Notes: generated by a model from the letters alone, not told the origin. Counted from the first letter of the stretch, positions 23,283 to 35,873 are shown. The stretch is 64,000 nucleotides of DNA from Orobanche coerulescens (GCA_033398695.1 CM065801.1:52772358-52836357), one strand, 5' to 3'. Program-made: numbers and translations.

Positions 23283-24960
23283 TGTAACACCCCAAACTAG
23301 GCGAATATTACAGTGCTGGACCCCCGATTGGGACCCACTAGGCGAATGAGAATTAATGAATTAATTAATATAATTCTAGTACCGAACCACATTATATCAT
23401 TAATTACTCCGATGAGGAGTTTCATTACAACACACCCAAGATCATACAGAACACATGCATATTTTATATGAAGATAAAATATACAACACTGAATAAAATG
23501 AGTATTCAAATGGAAGTCTGCAGCGAAAATATAATGAAGTAAACACGAATGACTGAAAAGGACTGACCTCCTACTAGTATCACTGGGACTCCTCGCCGTC
23601 AACGTTCTCTTCCCGTGCCTTAGCCTTGCCATGACCTGAAAACAACATCCCCCAACGGGGTCAGTTACACAGAACAACAATCCTCAAGAGTTGAACAGTA
23701 TAAAACAATCACATAAATGAATTAATGAATTAAGTTGAATGATGAGCATCAATGTACGCCCGAATGAAATGCGTAAGAGCACAAGTAGCCGAGTGTCTGG
23801 AGTCCCACATATACACCCGCTATTGGCCTAATTAGTCCCACGGTCCAATGTGTCTGGAGTCCTGCGTATACACATTACCATGCGCACAGTCCAATGTGTC
23901 CGGAGTCCCGCATATACACATGACCATAGTGTGCCCGACTAAAATTCCACACATGCACCAACCGGACATGCAATATAATTCCGGAAGATCACCAGAACAA
24001 AAATGACCAAGGTGAGGATTAATGAATAGAATCCGATAAGGATCAAGAACGACTCACCGAGATGAAATAATGACACAACGTGTGATAGTTTCAATGAAAT
24101 GATTTGGAACTATCGTTACTTGTGAGTTACATGATGAGTTGATAAATACAAGTCTCGACATGAACGATATATTATGAGTGAATTACATGTATGAATGAAC
24201 AACAATGTAAGGAATGAATATCCTTTTAACCGAGTAAGAATTTACTTACACAATACCGGTGTTGAAATGTCCTTCCTCGAACAATGTCCTAAAAAGAGTT
24301 GTTGGTCGCTCGAACAACCTTGAATAACACAATTACCAATAATCCACTCAATATACATATCAAGCATGAATTACGACTAACTCAAAGGTCGATACAACAA
24401 TATCCAAACTCATTGAGGCATTCAAACAACCACTTAGCGAACATCAACCCTTGATTATAACCAAAAACCAAATATATCGAAACCAACTCCAAAATGAGTA
24501 GTTCAATCCAACAAAACACCTTTCAATGATATCAATATTATAATAGAGACCACAACTCAAAGTTACGGCAACTATAATCGGAAACCCCCAAAAATAACCA
24601 AAGTCAACATCAAGGGTTCTTGATTAATTCTCCAAACGTTCATCATATCCGAAAAACATATCAATAAATCCATAGGAATACATTTATTCAAGGTAGATAA
24701 TCCATATCTAACATATTCCAACAATAATCCAAGCTTACACGAAGAAATCGGAAGGAAAATGCCCAAAATCCGAAATTCTAGATCCAAGAAATAATTACCT
24801 TGATTTGATGTGTTGGAGAGGATGAAATTATGATAAATCCAAATGATAAGCTTGAAGATGATGATGTATGAGTGCATCTCGAAAAGATCTCTCCGAATCG
24901 CCCAAAATCGCCCGGAATCGAAGTGAGAAGTGAAAATGATGAATTTGAGCCGGACTGTCC

Positions 24961-24970
24961 TATTTATAGT
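24961..24970 (-). promoter_or_regulatory. LTR TATA box (minus strand)
   Basis: On the minus strand, ACTATAAATA sits a few bases downstream of the first motif of the TAGCG array, in the same geometry as the other LTR promoters in this window. Confidence 0.6.
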
Positions 24971-24973
24971 AAT

Positions 24974-25545
24974 TCCAGTTTAGCGCACACTACGACCTGA
25001 TATTTAGCGTGCGCTAACGGGTTAACCGGACAGTCCAGTGAACTCTGACTGCCTCATTAGCGTATGCTACGAACTTGATAGCGTGTGCTAATGCCCTCCC
25101 GATAGCGTGCGTTAACTCCAAATGTTAGCGTGCTATAGCTAAATACCTGATGTCCAGTGACTGAAGTCCAGAACCTCCTGTCCATTGACCTGCTTGCGAT
25201 AGCGCGCGCTACGCCCAATAATCGTGCGCTACTGCCCCATTAGCGTACGCTAAAATTCAGTCATAGCGTGCGCTAGGAATTATTCCAAAATCAGTCCAGT
25301 ACCCACTGGACTCTGCCTGATCGGCCTTAGTGCGCGCTACACTGACTGCATAGCGGGCGCTATACAAACTTACTAGCGTGCGCTACTTACCATTCGTAGC
25401 ATGCGCTACTCCAACTCGGCTGCAGTCCAGTGCCTTCTGGACTGCAGGCCTGAACTACATTAGCGTGCGCTAATACGGAGAGGTAGCGTGCGCTACCCAT
25501 ACTCAATTACCGCATGCTAAAGAGAGTACGTAGCATGCGCTACTC
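24974..25545 (-). repeat. Array of TAGCGTGCGCTA near-palindromes in LTR U3
   Basis: About 17-18 copies of TTAGCGTGCGCTAA or variants (for example tagcgcgcgcta, tagcatgcgcta, tagcgggcgcta) at irregular 20-45 bp spacing. The spacers contain several 'cagtcca.tg..ctg' strings. The array ends next to the TATA box. Confidence 0.85.
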
Positions 25546-25816
25546 CTCACACACAGCCCACCATAAAGATGACAATGATGATGACCACGGTTCGATCCTC
25601 CAACCAGGTAGGACGACGGATAATAACTGATGTACGAGATAATTACTCTGACCGGTGAATACAATGAATGAATATGAACGATGAATGATCATTAATGAGT
25701 GAATAATTACTGAGGGATAATTACTGAATGATAATTACCGAATGATAATTACTGAATGATAATTACTGAATGATAATCGGGTATTACCCCCCCTTAAAAG
25801 AGTTTTGTCCCCGAAA

Positions 25817-26224
25817 CTAAGGGTCAAACAACTCGGGATAACTCTCCCGCATACTATCCTCAGTTTCCCAAGTAGCCTCTTCGACTCCGTGTCTAGACCA
25901 CTGAATTTTAACAAAAGGAATCGTCTTGTTCCTCAATTGTTTGATTCGCCGCTCTAAAACTCGTACGGGACGCTCCTCATATGAATGATCGTCTGCGATC
26001 TCGATCTCGTCGAACTGAAGTATTTGACTCGGATCGGCAACATACATCCGCAACTGAGAGACGTGAAACACATTATGAATTCGGCTCAACACCGGAGGTA
26101 AGGCCAATCGATAAGCTAGCTCGCCTACTCGATCCAAAATCTCAAACAGTCCAATGAATCTCGGACTCAACTTTTCCCTCTTCTCAAAACGGAAGATACC
26201 TCGACTCGGGGATACCTTGACCAA
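25817..26224 (-). pseudogene. Chromovirus integrase C-terminus plus chromodomain
   Basis: The frame opens VKVSPSRGIFRFEKREKLSP, the conserved start of the integrase C-terminal region (F..V.P..G..RF...GKLSPR). It continues RVGELAYRLALPP and HNVFHVSQLR, then a chromodomain: PVRVLERRIKQLRNK, VKIQWSRHGVEEATWE and the ending YPELFD. In chromoviruses this domain tethers integrase to heterochromatin. The catalytic core, RNase H, RT, protease and gag are all missing upstream, where an LTR fragment is fused at about 26,228. The start codon is therefore fortuitous and this is the tail of a deleted Pol. Confidence 0.88.
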
Positions 26225-26227
26225 AAC

Positions 26228-26671
26228 TATGAAGATAAAATATACAACACTGAATAAAATGAGTATTCAAATGGAAGTCTGCAGCGAAAATATAATGAAG
26301 TAAACACGAATGGATGAAAAGGACTGGGGGCCCCCTACTAGTAATACTGGGACTCCTCGCCGTCAACGTTATCTTTCTGTGCCTTAGCCTTGCCATGACC
26401 TGAAAACAACATCCCCCAACGGGGTCAGTTACACAGAACAGCAATCCTCAAGAGTTGAACAATTTACAACAATCACATAAATGAATTAATGAATTAAGTT
26501 GAATGATGAGCATCAATGTACGCCCGAATGAAATGCGTAAGAGCACAAGTAGCCGAGTGTCCGGAGTCCCGCATATACACCCGCTATTGGCCTAATTAGT
26601 CTCACGGTCCAATGTGTCCGGAGTCCCGCGTATAGCACATTACCATGCGCACAGTCCAATGTGTCCGGAGT
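26228..26671 (-). repeat. Truncated second LTR of the Tekay-type element, first part
   Basis: Matches 23,468 onward of the 3' LTR, lacking that LTR's first 185 bp, and is interrupted at 26,671 by the Athila insertion. It shares 'aacggggtcagttacacagaac' and the 'ccaatgtgtccggagtcccgc' repeats with the intact LTR. Confidence 0.85.
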
Positions 26672-27987
26672 TTTTGCGATATTTCTTACACGCAAGTGCA
26701 CGTTATCGTTTACAAGTAATAAAGTGATGAGTGAGTATCGTTCCCACGAGGACTGAATCACTAACTACCGATTTTTATGTATTCCAGTTTTATTCGAACA
26801 ATCGAATTTGGGTTTTGCAATTAATTCCTAAAAGAATTATTAAAAGACTGAATATTAGAAAACGATAGCTAAAAGAAAAGGAAATCAAATGATGAATAAG
26901 TCTAGGATTCTGATCCACCTCGGTTTATCCGAATTTACTCTCGATTATCTGAAATAATAATTTTCCCAATTTATTGAAGGCGGAGATTGCTAATATATTC
27001 TACCGGCTCTCCCGAGGTCACTAGATTTTTCTAAAGGCGAATAACGCACTCTATCCCTAGGTGAATTAATTCGTCAATAGGCAAAAAGCATAAAATCTCC
27101 AAAAGGCCACGTCGTTCCTATGAGTATATTCCTATCTCACAGAATAAAATGGTCCTCACCAATAGTTCCTCACCAATTCTCCTCTCCCGATTTGAATTGA
27201 ATGATTAAACCAATACAACTATTGGCCAGATAATTGCAAGCATTAAACATGATTGGGAAAACTCAATAAAAAAGGTAATTAATTAGATAATCTCAAGCAA
27301 ATCCATCAAAACGTAGGTTTCATCAAAATCCTAGATTAGGGTTTTAGCCTGACTTACTAATAACTGAAAATACAGAATAAATGAATGAAAGCATTAAAAT
27401 CAAACGCAGATGAAGCTCGGATTCCTCCGTTCTTCGGCTTCCGCCTTCTGCTCTTGAAGTCTTCTGCTTCCCTCCTCTTCTGCCGTCTCTCCTCTCTGAT
27501 TTCAAACTCAAGATCCAAGATTAAAAGATTCAAAGATTCGAAGATGATTAATTAGGGTCTTAAACCCTTATTTATAGCTTTTTACAGCCTCCAAATCGCG
27601 TCCGTATGAGTAGGTCGAAAACTGGCTTTGAAACGGCCCAAATCCGCGCGGAACATACAAAAACCGCCAAGTGTGCCGCGGCGCACTGCCACGGCACATT
27701 GCCTTCAGCTGGATGCCTGGGCGTCCTTTAATTCTTCTGTGCCGCGGCACATAGTACAATTTACTTTGTGCCCGGCTGGGTGTCTTCCTGTGCCGCGGCC
27801 CTGCTTCCTTGTGCCGCGGCTCATATCCAAAATTTGCCGTTTTCACCCGTTTCGCCTCGTTTTAGCTTCCGGACTTCAATTTCCTGACAAACATACAAAA
27901 TTAAGGCATTAAAGGCTCATTTAAACAATTTCACACTCCAAAATGATACAAAATAATGATAAATAAGCGTATAAAAATACGCCTAAC
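26672..27987 (-). repeat. Athila 3' LTR
   Basis: 1,316 bp, nearly identical to 35,874-37,177 except in the GCCGCGGC array. TATA box GCTATAAATAAG (minus) at about 27,578-27,567. Confidence 0.9.
27670..27835 (-). repeat. GCCGCGGC motif array in Athila 3' LTR U3
   Basis: About six copies of GTGCCGCGGCAC, GTGCCGCGGCTCA or variants, upstream (minus sense) of the TATA box at about 27,578. Confidence 0.85.
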
Positions 27988-29877
27988 AAATACCCCCAAA
28001 CTTAAGCCTTTGCTTGTCCTCAAGCAAAAAGAATCAAATTCAATAAAAGAATGTCGTGAATCATCGTGCGACTCGTAGTGTTCAACCTAATCAATACTAT
28101 CCTGAAATTCTCTCTGAATAATACGAGTGTCGTAATAGCGAGCTACACTCAGAACACTGATCCTTCAAAGTAATCAAGTTCAGTCCTAATTGCTCATTCA
28201 TGAAGAAAATCCAGCTCAAAGATTAACAAAACGTGAATCAAATCGACCATCAATATGAAAGGTTAAAATAAACAAGCTAGTTCGCCCCGTTCTACAGTCT
28301 AATGGCAAATTTTTCACGAGTTTCATAAAAATAATCCTCGGACAGTATTCCCTTATATATATGCTCAAGAAATTGATTCGAGTTGACCACTAGGTTCGGA
28401 TCTCGGGATGTTTCATCGGGACAATCCTAGGGTGGAACTTCCATTCTCATGTATTGGGAAACCGTTTGACGTAAAAGACACTCATGGGGCACATGGATGC
28501 TTCTAGTTACTAAGTTTCCTTCTACAGCGGAGAAACAACTCGACTATATAATTCCCGCATGTCCAAATCAAGGTCGCCATTTTACGCGAGAGTCAACAAC
28601 GGGTCACGTGAATACCCCCGGTTACTAGGCTCCCTATCATCGGCACATGTGAAATTTCTAAATCACTAGTCTAATCAGGGTCGTCGTTTTACGCGAGAGT
28701 AAACAACGGGTCACGTGAATACCCCCGGTTACTAGACTTCCCATCATAGAACAAAATTATCTCAACTTTTGGGAAAAACTGACCGACTCTAAACTCACTC
28801 TAAGTGCCAACACGTCTAATGTAGCTGGACGACTAACTAACCGAAAAATGTAACCAAACGTATCGACGGTGATTTTAAAACAAGTATGTATCCTCTCTTA
28901 TCCGCCAAGACCTCTACAATCACGAAAAACTTTCGGACCTAAATGAATACTAATCAGAAACAGAAATTACTGACTACAACTCGACTAAAACTCGACTGTT
29001 TCTTCAGAGAGAAAAACAGTGTCGTAACATCAGTATTACACAAATAGAAGCACGAAAAATTCACGAATAGAAGTAAAATCAAGACAAGCAAGGCTATCGA
29101 AAAAATAACGCAAAGTAATGAAAAGTGCAACAAAATCAGTACAGCAATGAATGTAGCAACTGAAAGTAACCCCCCCAAACTTAGGACGTACATTGACCTC
29201 AATGGACAAAATATGATATGCAATAAAAGTAAAAGGTCAAGTACTCCCCTCCAGTCCTCTCACGAGCTGGTGCCGGCATCATCCGGTGAGCTTGCACGTT
29301 TCTTGACTACATCATGCGGAGTGTGAATAAATGAGCTTGCATCATCAAAAAGGAAGTTAAGTACGAGCTCTCAAGTTTAACATTATGCAAGGGTTGGGGA
29401 TAATGTAATTCGATAACATGATTCATTGCATATAATTTGAAATTGCCTGGCTTACCAATTTTTCATTGCTGCAATTTATCAAACACTTTGTGTGCACAAG
29501 TTAAAATGAAGAATAAGAATTTTGATGGTTAACTCCAAATCCCAAAAATAATAACACAGATAATAACCCTGAATAACGACAACTATCATCACCAATTCGT
29601 TCATAAATATCAATTCCATCACAATATCAAATTCCCCATATTCCAACTCTATTTTAGAAACAACATTGAAGAAGAACTAGCAATATATAACTTCAATTCT
29701 TTTCAAATCAAGTATCACTTATGATTAAGAAATCAAGAATTACCTGAAGAATTTGAGAAGGAGACAAAGAGAATGTTATCGAATGACCTTATTGTGCCGT
29801 CAAATATCCGCGGGAAGGGCCCCTTGTGCTGGCCGAGCAACTGAATGAAGCATACCTGGCCATTCTTATAATGCGAC
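27988..29877 (-). other. Athila 3' non-coding region
   Basis: No gene is supported. It holds the polypurine tract beside the 3' LTR, a second polypurine-like tract at about 29,170-29,185 (minus strand, CCTAAGTTTGGGGGGGTTAC), and a diverged pair of about 107-bp repeats (28,571-28,638 and 28,678-28,745) sharing 'acgcgagagt.aacaacgggtcacg'. Open frames are short and featureless. Confidence 0.6.
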
Positions 29878-30217
29878 GGGGGCCGCGGCACAACATAAGT
29901 GAGCCGCGCCTGCAGTACGCCGGCCTGGGACGTAGTTGTAATACTGCCGGGTGCCGCGGCTCAGTTTGGGCGTGCCGCGGCTCAACGTGTTAGTGTGCCG
30001 CGGCTCATTTGCCCCGTGCCGCGGCACAAATTACAGTTTCCTGGGCGTTTCTTGGACAATTGGTGTGCCGCGGCTCAGGGTATGTGTGCCGCGGCTCAGT
30101 GACCTGGTGTGCCACGGCTCAGTAAGATCGTGCCGCGGCACAGAGTACAGTTTGTTCGGCCATGTTTCATCAGCTGGTGCGTGCCGCGGCTCACTTTTAT
30201 TGTGCCGCGGCCCATCA
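29878..30217 (-). repeat. Second GCCGCGGC motif array, inside Athila internal region
   Basis: About twelve copies of GTGCCGCGGCTCA or GTGCCGCGGCAC, the same motif as in the element's LTR U3. The flanking strings 'cacaaattacagtt', 'cacagagtacagttt' and 'gcccg' recur near LTR copies too, suggesting the arrays share an origin. Confidence 0.85.
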
Positions 30218-30417
30218 TTGAATTCCTCCTCGCCGATTCCTCGCATGCACTTTTTAAACGAAGACATCAAGACGAGAGGGAAGGACGGATCAAAGAAGAA
30301 TGACGACAAAGAAAGACTCCAAAAATGCAGGAAAACAATAAAGATTCTACAACTAATACTCGGGTTGCCTCCCGAGAAACGCTAAGTTTATAGTCTTCAG
30401 CCGGACTTTTCTCGTAT

Positions 30418-31719
30418 TCATCCGGCGGTGGATAAGGCGACACTCGTTTTCTGCGTGTCTATTGGATTTCCCAAGTATGCCTTCAACCGTTGTCCATTAA
30501 CTTTGAATTTTCGGGCATCTTTTTGTACTTCTACCGCACCATGTGGAAACACTTGAACTATGGTGAACGGTCCCGACCATCGTGAACGCAATTTCCCGGG
30601 AAATAACTTTAAGCGAGAGTTAAATAGCAACACCTCTTGTCCCGGGACAAATTCTCTCTGCGTGATGTGCTTATCATGCCAAATCTTTGTCCGCTCCTTA
30701 TAAAGTTTCGCATTTTCGTATGAGTCGTGGCGAATTTCTTCCAACTCGTTCAGCTGCAAACAACGCTTTTCACCAGCAGATTTCAGATCAAAATTTAGTT
30801 TCTTTATCGCCCATTAAGCACGATGTTCCATCTCTACGGGTAAATGGCAACCTTTCCCATAGACCAATCTGTAGGGTGACATTCCGATAGGTTTTTTATA
30901 TGCAGTCCGGTACGCCCAAAGTGCATCGTCGAGTTTAAATGACCAATCATTTCGAGACGAGCTGACCGTCTTTTCTAGGGTCCACTTCAGCTCTCGATTT
31001 GATATCTCGACTTGACCACTCGTCTGAGGATGGTATGCTGTAGCAACACGATGAGTGACTCCGTATTTTCTCAAAACCGCATCAAGAAATTTGTTGTCGA
31101 AGTGTGACCCACCATCACTGATAATAGCACGTGGAGTCCCCAAACGTGTGAATATATATTGTTTTATAAACTTGATTACAACATTGGACACATTCGTAGG
31201 CAGTGCCACCGCTTCAACCCATTTTGAGACATAATCTACGACCACCAAAATATAGAGATTTTTATTTGATGGAGGAAATGGACCCATGAAGTCGATCCCC
31301 CATACATCGAACAATTCAACTTCCAGTATGGTGTTCAGCGGCATTTCGTGTCGTCTTGAGATGTTTCCCGTCCGTTGACACCGATCACACGCGGACACAA
31401 AGGAGTGAGCATCCTTGACTAAGGACGGCCAATAGAACCCCGATTGTAAGGCCTTCGCCGCTGTTCTATTTCCACTAAAATGTCCACCGTAGGGTGATGC
31501 ATGGCAATGGTTTAGCACACTGTGGATTTCCTCATCCGGAATACATCTACGAATGATTTGATCGGGACATCTCTTGAAAAGAAAAGGATCGTCCCACAAA
31601 TAATACTTATCGTCCGAGATTAGCTTCTTCTTTTGATGGCGTGAGAGGTCGTTCGGAATTGTTTTACTTGCCAAGTAGTTCACTAGATCAGCATACCAAG
31701 GCGCTTGTTTTGAATCCAA
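30418..31719 (-). pseudogene. Athila integrase
   Basis: Zinc-binding HHCC region: [19 protein letters not shown], then [10 protein letters not shown]. Catalytic core: [11 protein letters not shown] (first Asp), [10 protein letters not shown] (second Asp), [15 protein letters not shown] (Glu). The C-terminal region includes [20 protein letters not shown]. In-frame stop TAA after HRA at about 30,816 (where the family has an aromatic residue) divides it; reading continues in the same frame to 30,418. Integrase inserts the cDNA into the host chromosome. The upstream junction to RNase H (31,720-31,945) is frameshifted, though [11 protein letters not shown] is still legible. Confidence 0.9.
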
Positions 31720-33123
31720 CTTGTAGAGTCGTCGTTGGGGAAGGTTTCTATGATTTGTGGTCGACTTTCTTCCTTCTCGAGGACTCTCTAATCGTGAAAG
31801 GTGATCGGCTATAACATTTTTTCACCTTTCTTGTCCCGAATCTCCAAGTTGAATTCTTGAAGGAGTAGCACCCACCGAATCAACCTTGGTTTGGCATCCT
31901 TCTTCTCCAAAAGGTATTTTATTGCCGAATGGTCGGTCCACACTATCACTTTCGTTCCTCAGAGATAAGCCGTAATTTAACAAATGCAAAGATCACTGCC
32001 AACAATTCCTTCTCCGTTGTGGCATAATTTCTTTGGGCGTCATCGAGTGTTCGGCTCGCATAGTATATGACATGGAACACCTTCCCTCGTCTCTGCCCCA
32101 AAACAGCCCCAATGGCAAAGTCGCTAGCATCACACATTAACTTGAACGGAAGGTCCCAATCCGGAGCGACTATCACCGGTGCCGTGCTTAGAGCTTTCTT
32201 CAATAATTCGAAACTTTCTTTACAAGACTCGTCAAAAGTAAATGGAACATCCTTCATGAGTAGATTGCACAGCGGCTTCGTGATCTTCGAAAAATCCTTA
32301 ATAAATCGGCGGTAGAAACCGGCATGTCCCAAAAAACTTCTAATCCCCTTGACCGAAGTGGGCGGAGGCATCTTCTCAATTGTTTCAATTTTCGCTCGGT
32401 CGACTTCAATTCCATGTGAGGATATTCGATGGACAAGCACAATGCCCTCCTGCACCATAAAATGACACTTCTCCCAATTCAAGACCAAATTTGTCTCTTC
32501 GCATCTTCTCAACACTTTCTGCAAATTTTTCAAACAAATATCAAACGAATCTCCAAAAACAGAAAAATCATCCATAAAAATCTCAATACACTGCTCTACC
32601 ATGTCAGAAAAAATAGCCATCATACACCGTTGAAAAGTAGCGCATTACACAATCCAAAAGGCATGCGCCTATAAGCGAAAATGCCGTAAGGACATGTAAA
32701 CGTCGTTTTCTCTTGGTCTTCGGGGGCTATGTAAATCTGATTATACCCCGAGTAACCATCGAGAAAGCAATAGAAATCGTGTCCGGCTAATCTATCTAAC
32801 ATCTGATCAATAAAAGGTAAGGGAAAATGATCTTTTCTAGTGGCCTTATTTAATTTCCTATAATCTATGCACATACGCCACCCCGTGACAATCCTAGTGG
32901 GAATTAATTCATTATTATCGTTTTGAACAACCGTTATCCCATCCTTTTTCGACACAACTTGGACCGGACTTACCCACTTGCTATCAGAAATTAGAAAGAT
33001 CATACCTGCGTCGAGGAGTTTTAAAACCTTGACTTTTACCACCTCCTTCATGTTAGGATTCAACCGTCGTTGATGCTCCACGGATGGTTTGTAGTCTTCC
33101 TCCATCAAATCTTGTGCATGCAA
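31720..33123 (-). pseudogene. Athila reverse transcriptase and RNase H, frameshifted
   Basis: RT motifs in order on the minus strand: MCIDYRKLNKATRKDHFPLP, FDQ-like LPFIDQMLDRLAG, YCFLDGYSGYNQI, FAYRRMPFGLCNA, then EIFMDDFSVFGDSF with the FMDD catalytic pair. RNase H begins CDASDFAIGAVLGQRRGKV and continues TTEKELLAVIFA. A short deletion after FGLCNA (near 32,637) shifts the frame, another shift occurs at about 31,965, and a third separates this frame from the protease frame at about 33,110. The polymerase therefore cannot be made intact. Confidence 0.9.
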
Positions 33124-35723
33124 ATTGACGGGCTGATCCCCTTAATATCCGCAATAGACCATCCAAGAGCAGATTTGTACTCCCTCAACACTCTTAATAA
33201 TTTCGCCTCTTGATCCCCCGCTAAAGTGGCCGAAAGAATAACTGGAAGGGAGTCGTCGGGCCCCAAAAATGCATATTTTAAATGAGGCGGCAGCTTCTTG
33301 AGTTCCAACTTTGGAGGTTTTTCGATCGATGGGGTTGGTCGAGTTAGTGAACTTCCGAGCTCCTCGAATGGTTTACAAATGAAAATTGGTGGGGAAGCAT
33401 CCATGTGGCGTACGTAGGCTGCATGCTCTGCATTTAGTTCTAAATGCCCAATCAAAACGGATTCCAATGGATCGGGTGGATAATTTTCTCGAAAAGTTCT
33501 ACTCACGCACGAGTCAATTACATCAACTTGGAAACAATTTTCAGCGTCACTCGGATATTTTACGAATCGAAAGATATTAAATGTTACTTGCTCCTCTTGA
33601 ACACGTAGAGTCAGCTTCCCCTTTTCCACATCGATCAAAGTTCGGCCGGTCGCCAAGAATGGTCTTCCCAAGATAATCGGGATATCTTGATCTTCCTCCA
33701 TATCGAGCACAATAAAATCCACTGGAAAGATAAATTTGTCAACCTTTACTAACACGTCCTCTATTACTCCTCTCGGATATTTGATAGATCGATCCGCTAA
33801 TTACAAGGAGACCGTCGTCGGCTTGACTTCCCCAATGTCCAGCTTTTTAAAAATAGAAAGGGGCATAAGATTTATGCTGGCCCCGAGATCGCATAGGGCT
33901 CTTTCAAAAGACGAATTTCCGATGATGCAAGGGATGGTAAAACTTCCCGGATCTCTCAATTTAGGTGGGAGCTTCTTTTGTAAAATAGCGCTGCACTCTT
34001 CCGTTAAAGCGACCGTCTCATATTCCTCGAGCTTTCTTTTGTTTGACAAGACTTCTTTCATGAATTTAACATAACTCGGCATTTGTTCCAACGCGTCGGC
34101 AAATGGAATGTTTATGTGCAATTTCTTGAAGACGTCGAGGAACTTTGAAAACTGCTTGTCCAGTTTTTGCTTTTGGAAACGCTGTGGGAATGGGATTTGA
34201 GGAGTGGGCTGAGTAGTCGATACTTCCTTTGGCTTGGGCGCCTCATCCTTTTCCTTCTCGTTCTGCTCGATCGGTTGCTCTTTGTTATTAATAGGCTGCC
34301 CTTTCAACTCCTTCCCACTTCGTAATTCGATTGCTTGCACGTTTTCCTTGGGTTTCATTTCAGCTGCGCTGGGCGATGCACCTTGAGACTGAGAAGACAA
34401 TAGATTAACAATCTTCCCCATTTGTGTTTCTAGATTTCGAATGGAGGTAGAATGATTTTGGAGGGTCGTTTCGGTGCGGGTCATGAATTGGCTCGTGTTA
34501 GCCGCCAATTGAGTAAGAGCATCTTCCAATGATAACTTTGGTGATTGAGGGGGCTGCTGTGGGGGCTGCGCGAAGTGAGCCTGTGGAGGTTTCAAAGTTT
34601 GCCCGTTTCTCCATGGAAAATTTTGTTGATTTCGCCACCCTTGATTATAAGTGCTGGGGTAAGAATTGTTTTGTCGATTGCCGTTTCCCACGAATTGAGC
34701 TTGCTCCATCGGATGTTGTTCGAACGGGTTTCCGACTTGGCACTCCGCGCTAGGGTGAGATCCGTTACACCAATTGCAAGACTCAATGGCGACGGGGGAA
34801 GGAGCATGCGAAAATGCTTGGAGCTGCTGAGTCAAGGCGGCGACTTGAGCTGACAATGTGGATATCGGATCATTACTAGAAACTTCCATAACTCGCTTCG
34901 GCGTCAATCTTTCAGATGGCCATTGATATGCATTTGCGTCCATAGCTTCCAACAACGAATGTGCCTCGGCCATAGTCTTTCCCATCAAAGCCCCACCAGC
35001 GGCTGCATCCACGAGAGTGCGTGTAGAGGCACTCAATCCATTGTAAAATGTCTGAATTTGAAGCCAGTCTGGAAGGCCGTGATGTGGGCATCTCCGTAAC
35101 AAATCTTTATATCACTCTCATGCCTCGTGGAGCGATTCCATATCATAATGTCCAAAAGTGGTGATCTCGTTTCTCAATCTCGCCGTCTTAGAAGGTGGGA
35201 AGAATTTGGCAAGGAAGGCTTGCGCTAACTCTGCCCATGTTGTGATCGACCCCGGCGGTAAGGAACTTAACCAAAATTTCACTTTATCCCTCAAAGAGAA
35301 AGGGAAAAGCCGTAATCGGATCGCATCGTCGGTGACACCATTATTCTTGAACGTGTCACAAATTTCAAGGAAAGAAGCAATATGAGCGTTTGGGTCGTCA
35401 TTCGGCAATCCACAGAATTGGCTCGCCTGCACCATCTGAATAATAGCAGGCCTGATCTCAAAATTATTGGCTTGGATAGTGGGACGCCGAATTCCCGAAA
35501 AATTAGCATTAATTTGCGGCATGGCATAGTCTCGAAGTGCCATTTCCGGTTGAGCTTGCTGCACAAAAACTTGTTGCACATGGTTATCTCCTCCTGGAAT
35601 TTCGATATTTTCGGCCATGTTGACCGTTGTCGGTGGCTCTCGTTTCTCCTTCTTCTTTCTCCTAAGAGTGCGCTCGAGCTCGGTATCCAAAGGTAGTAGG
35701 CCTTCGTTACCGAGTTTTCTCAT
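33105..35723 (-). pseudogene. Athila Gag and protease, three in-frame stops
   Basis: Gag runs from 35,723 (NFEIRPAIIQMVQASQFCGL, then HIASFLEICDTFKNNGV, the usual Athila capsid motifs) through a zinc-finger-like CNWCNGSHPSAEC at about 34,790. The aspartic protease follows (ALCDLGASINLMPLSIFKKL at about 33,850, active site DLGAS; later IPIILGRPFLATG). All pieces lie in one frame, interrupted by TGA, TGA (35,117-35,103, two codons apart) and TAA (about 33,800). Each is explainable by a C-to-T or G-to-A change. Gag packages RNA; the protease would mature the polyprotein. Confidence 0.9.
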
Positions 35724-35849
35724 GCACTAGGCGAAAGATCCTGAAAGGAAAAACAAATAAACAAATGAAATTAAATACACAAAAATAATAAAATAAAAAC
35801 GTTCAAACTAAGATTAGAAATACTGAAATCGATATTAGTAAAATTTCAG

Positions 35850-35867
35850 TCCCCGGCAACAGCGCCA
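35850..35867 (-). promoter_or_regulatory. Athila primer-binding site (tRNA-Asp type)
   Basis: Minus strand TGGCGCTGTTGCCGGGGA, six bases after the 5' LTR end. It matches the complement of the plant tRNA-Asp 3' end except at a few positions. Confidence 0.8.
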
Positions 35868-35873
35868 AAAACT

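Larger units (their letters stand above)
23283..25786 (-). repeat. 3' LTR of the Tekay-type element
   Basis: 2.5-kb LTR. U3 (higher coordinates) contains an AATGATAATTACTG minisatellite (25,690-25,777) and the TAGCGTGCGCTA array. The TATA box follows at 24,961-24,970, and the R/U5 side holds 'gaccccgttgggggatg' followed by 'tttcaggt' (minus strand, 23,638-23,665). Confidence 0.85.
23283..26228 (-). mobile_element. Tekay-type chromovirus: 3' LTR and integrase end, internally deleted
   Basis: Minus-strand element nested in the long LTR. The 3' LTR is 23,283-25,786 (ends TGTAACACCCC on the plus strand and GGGTATTACC). The polypurine tract CTTTTAAGGGGGGG is at 25,787-25,800 (minus strand). Then comes the integrase C-terminus with chromodomain. 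At about 26,228 the coding sequence breaks directly into a second, truncated LTR copy, so almost the whole internal region has been lost. Confidence 0.85.

Noticed and set aside
33801..35700. Several plus-strand open frames opposite the Athila gag
   Set aside because: They are antisense shadows of the Gag-protease frame.
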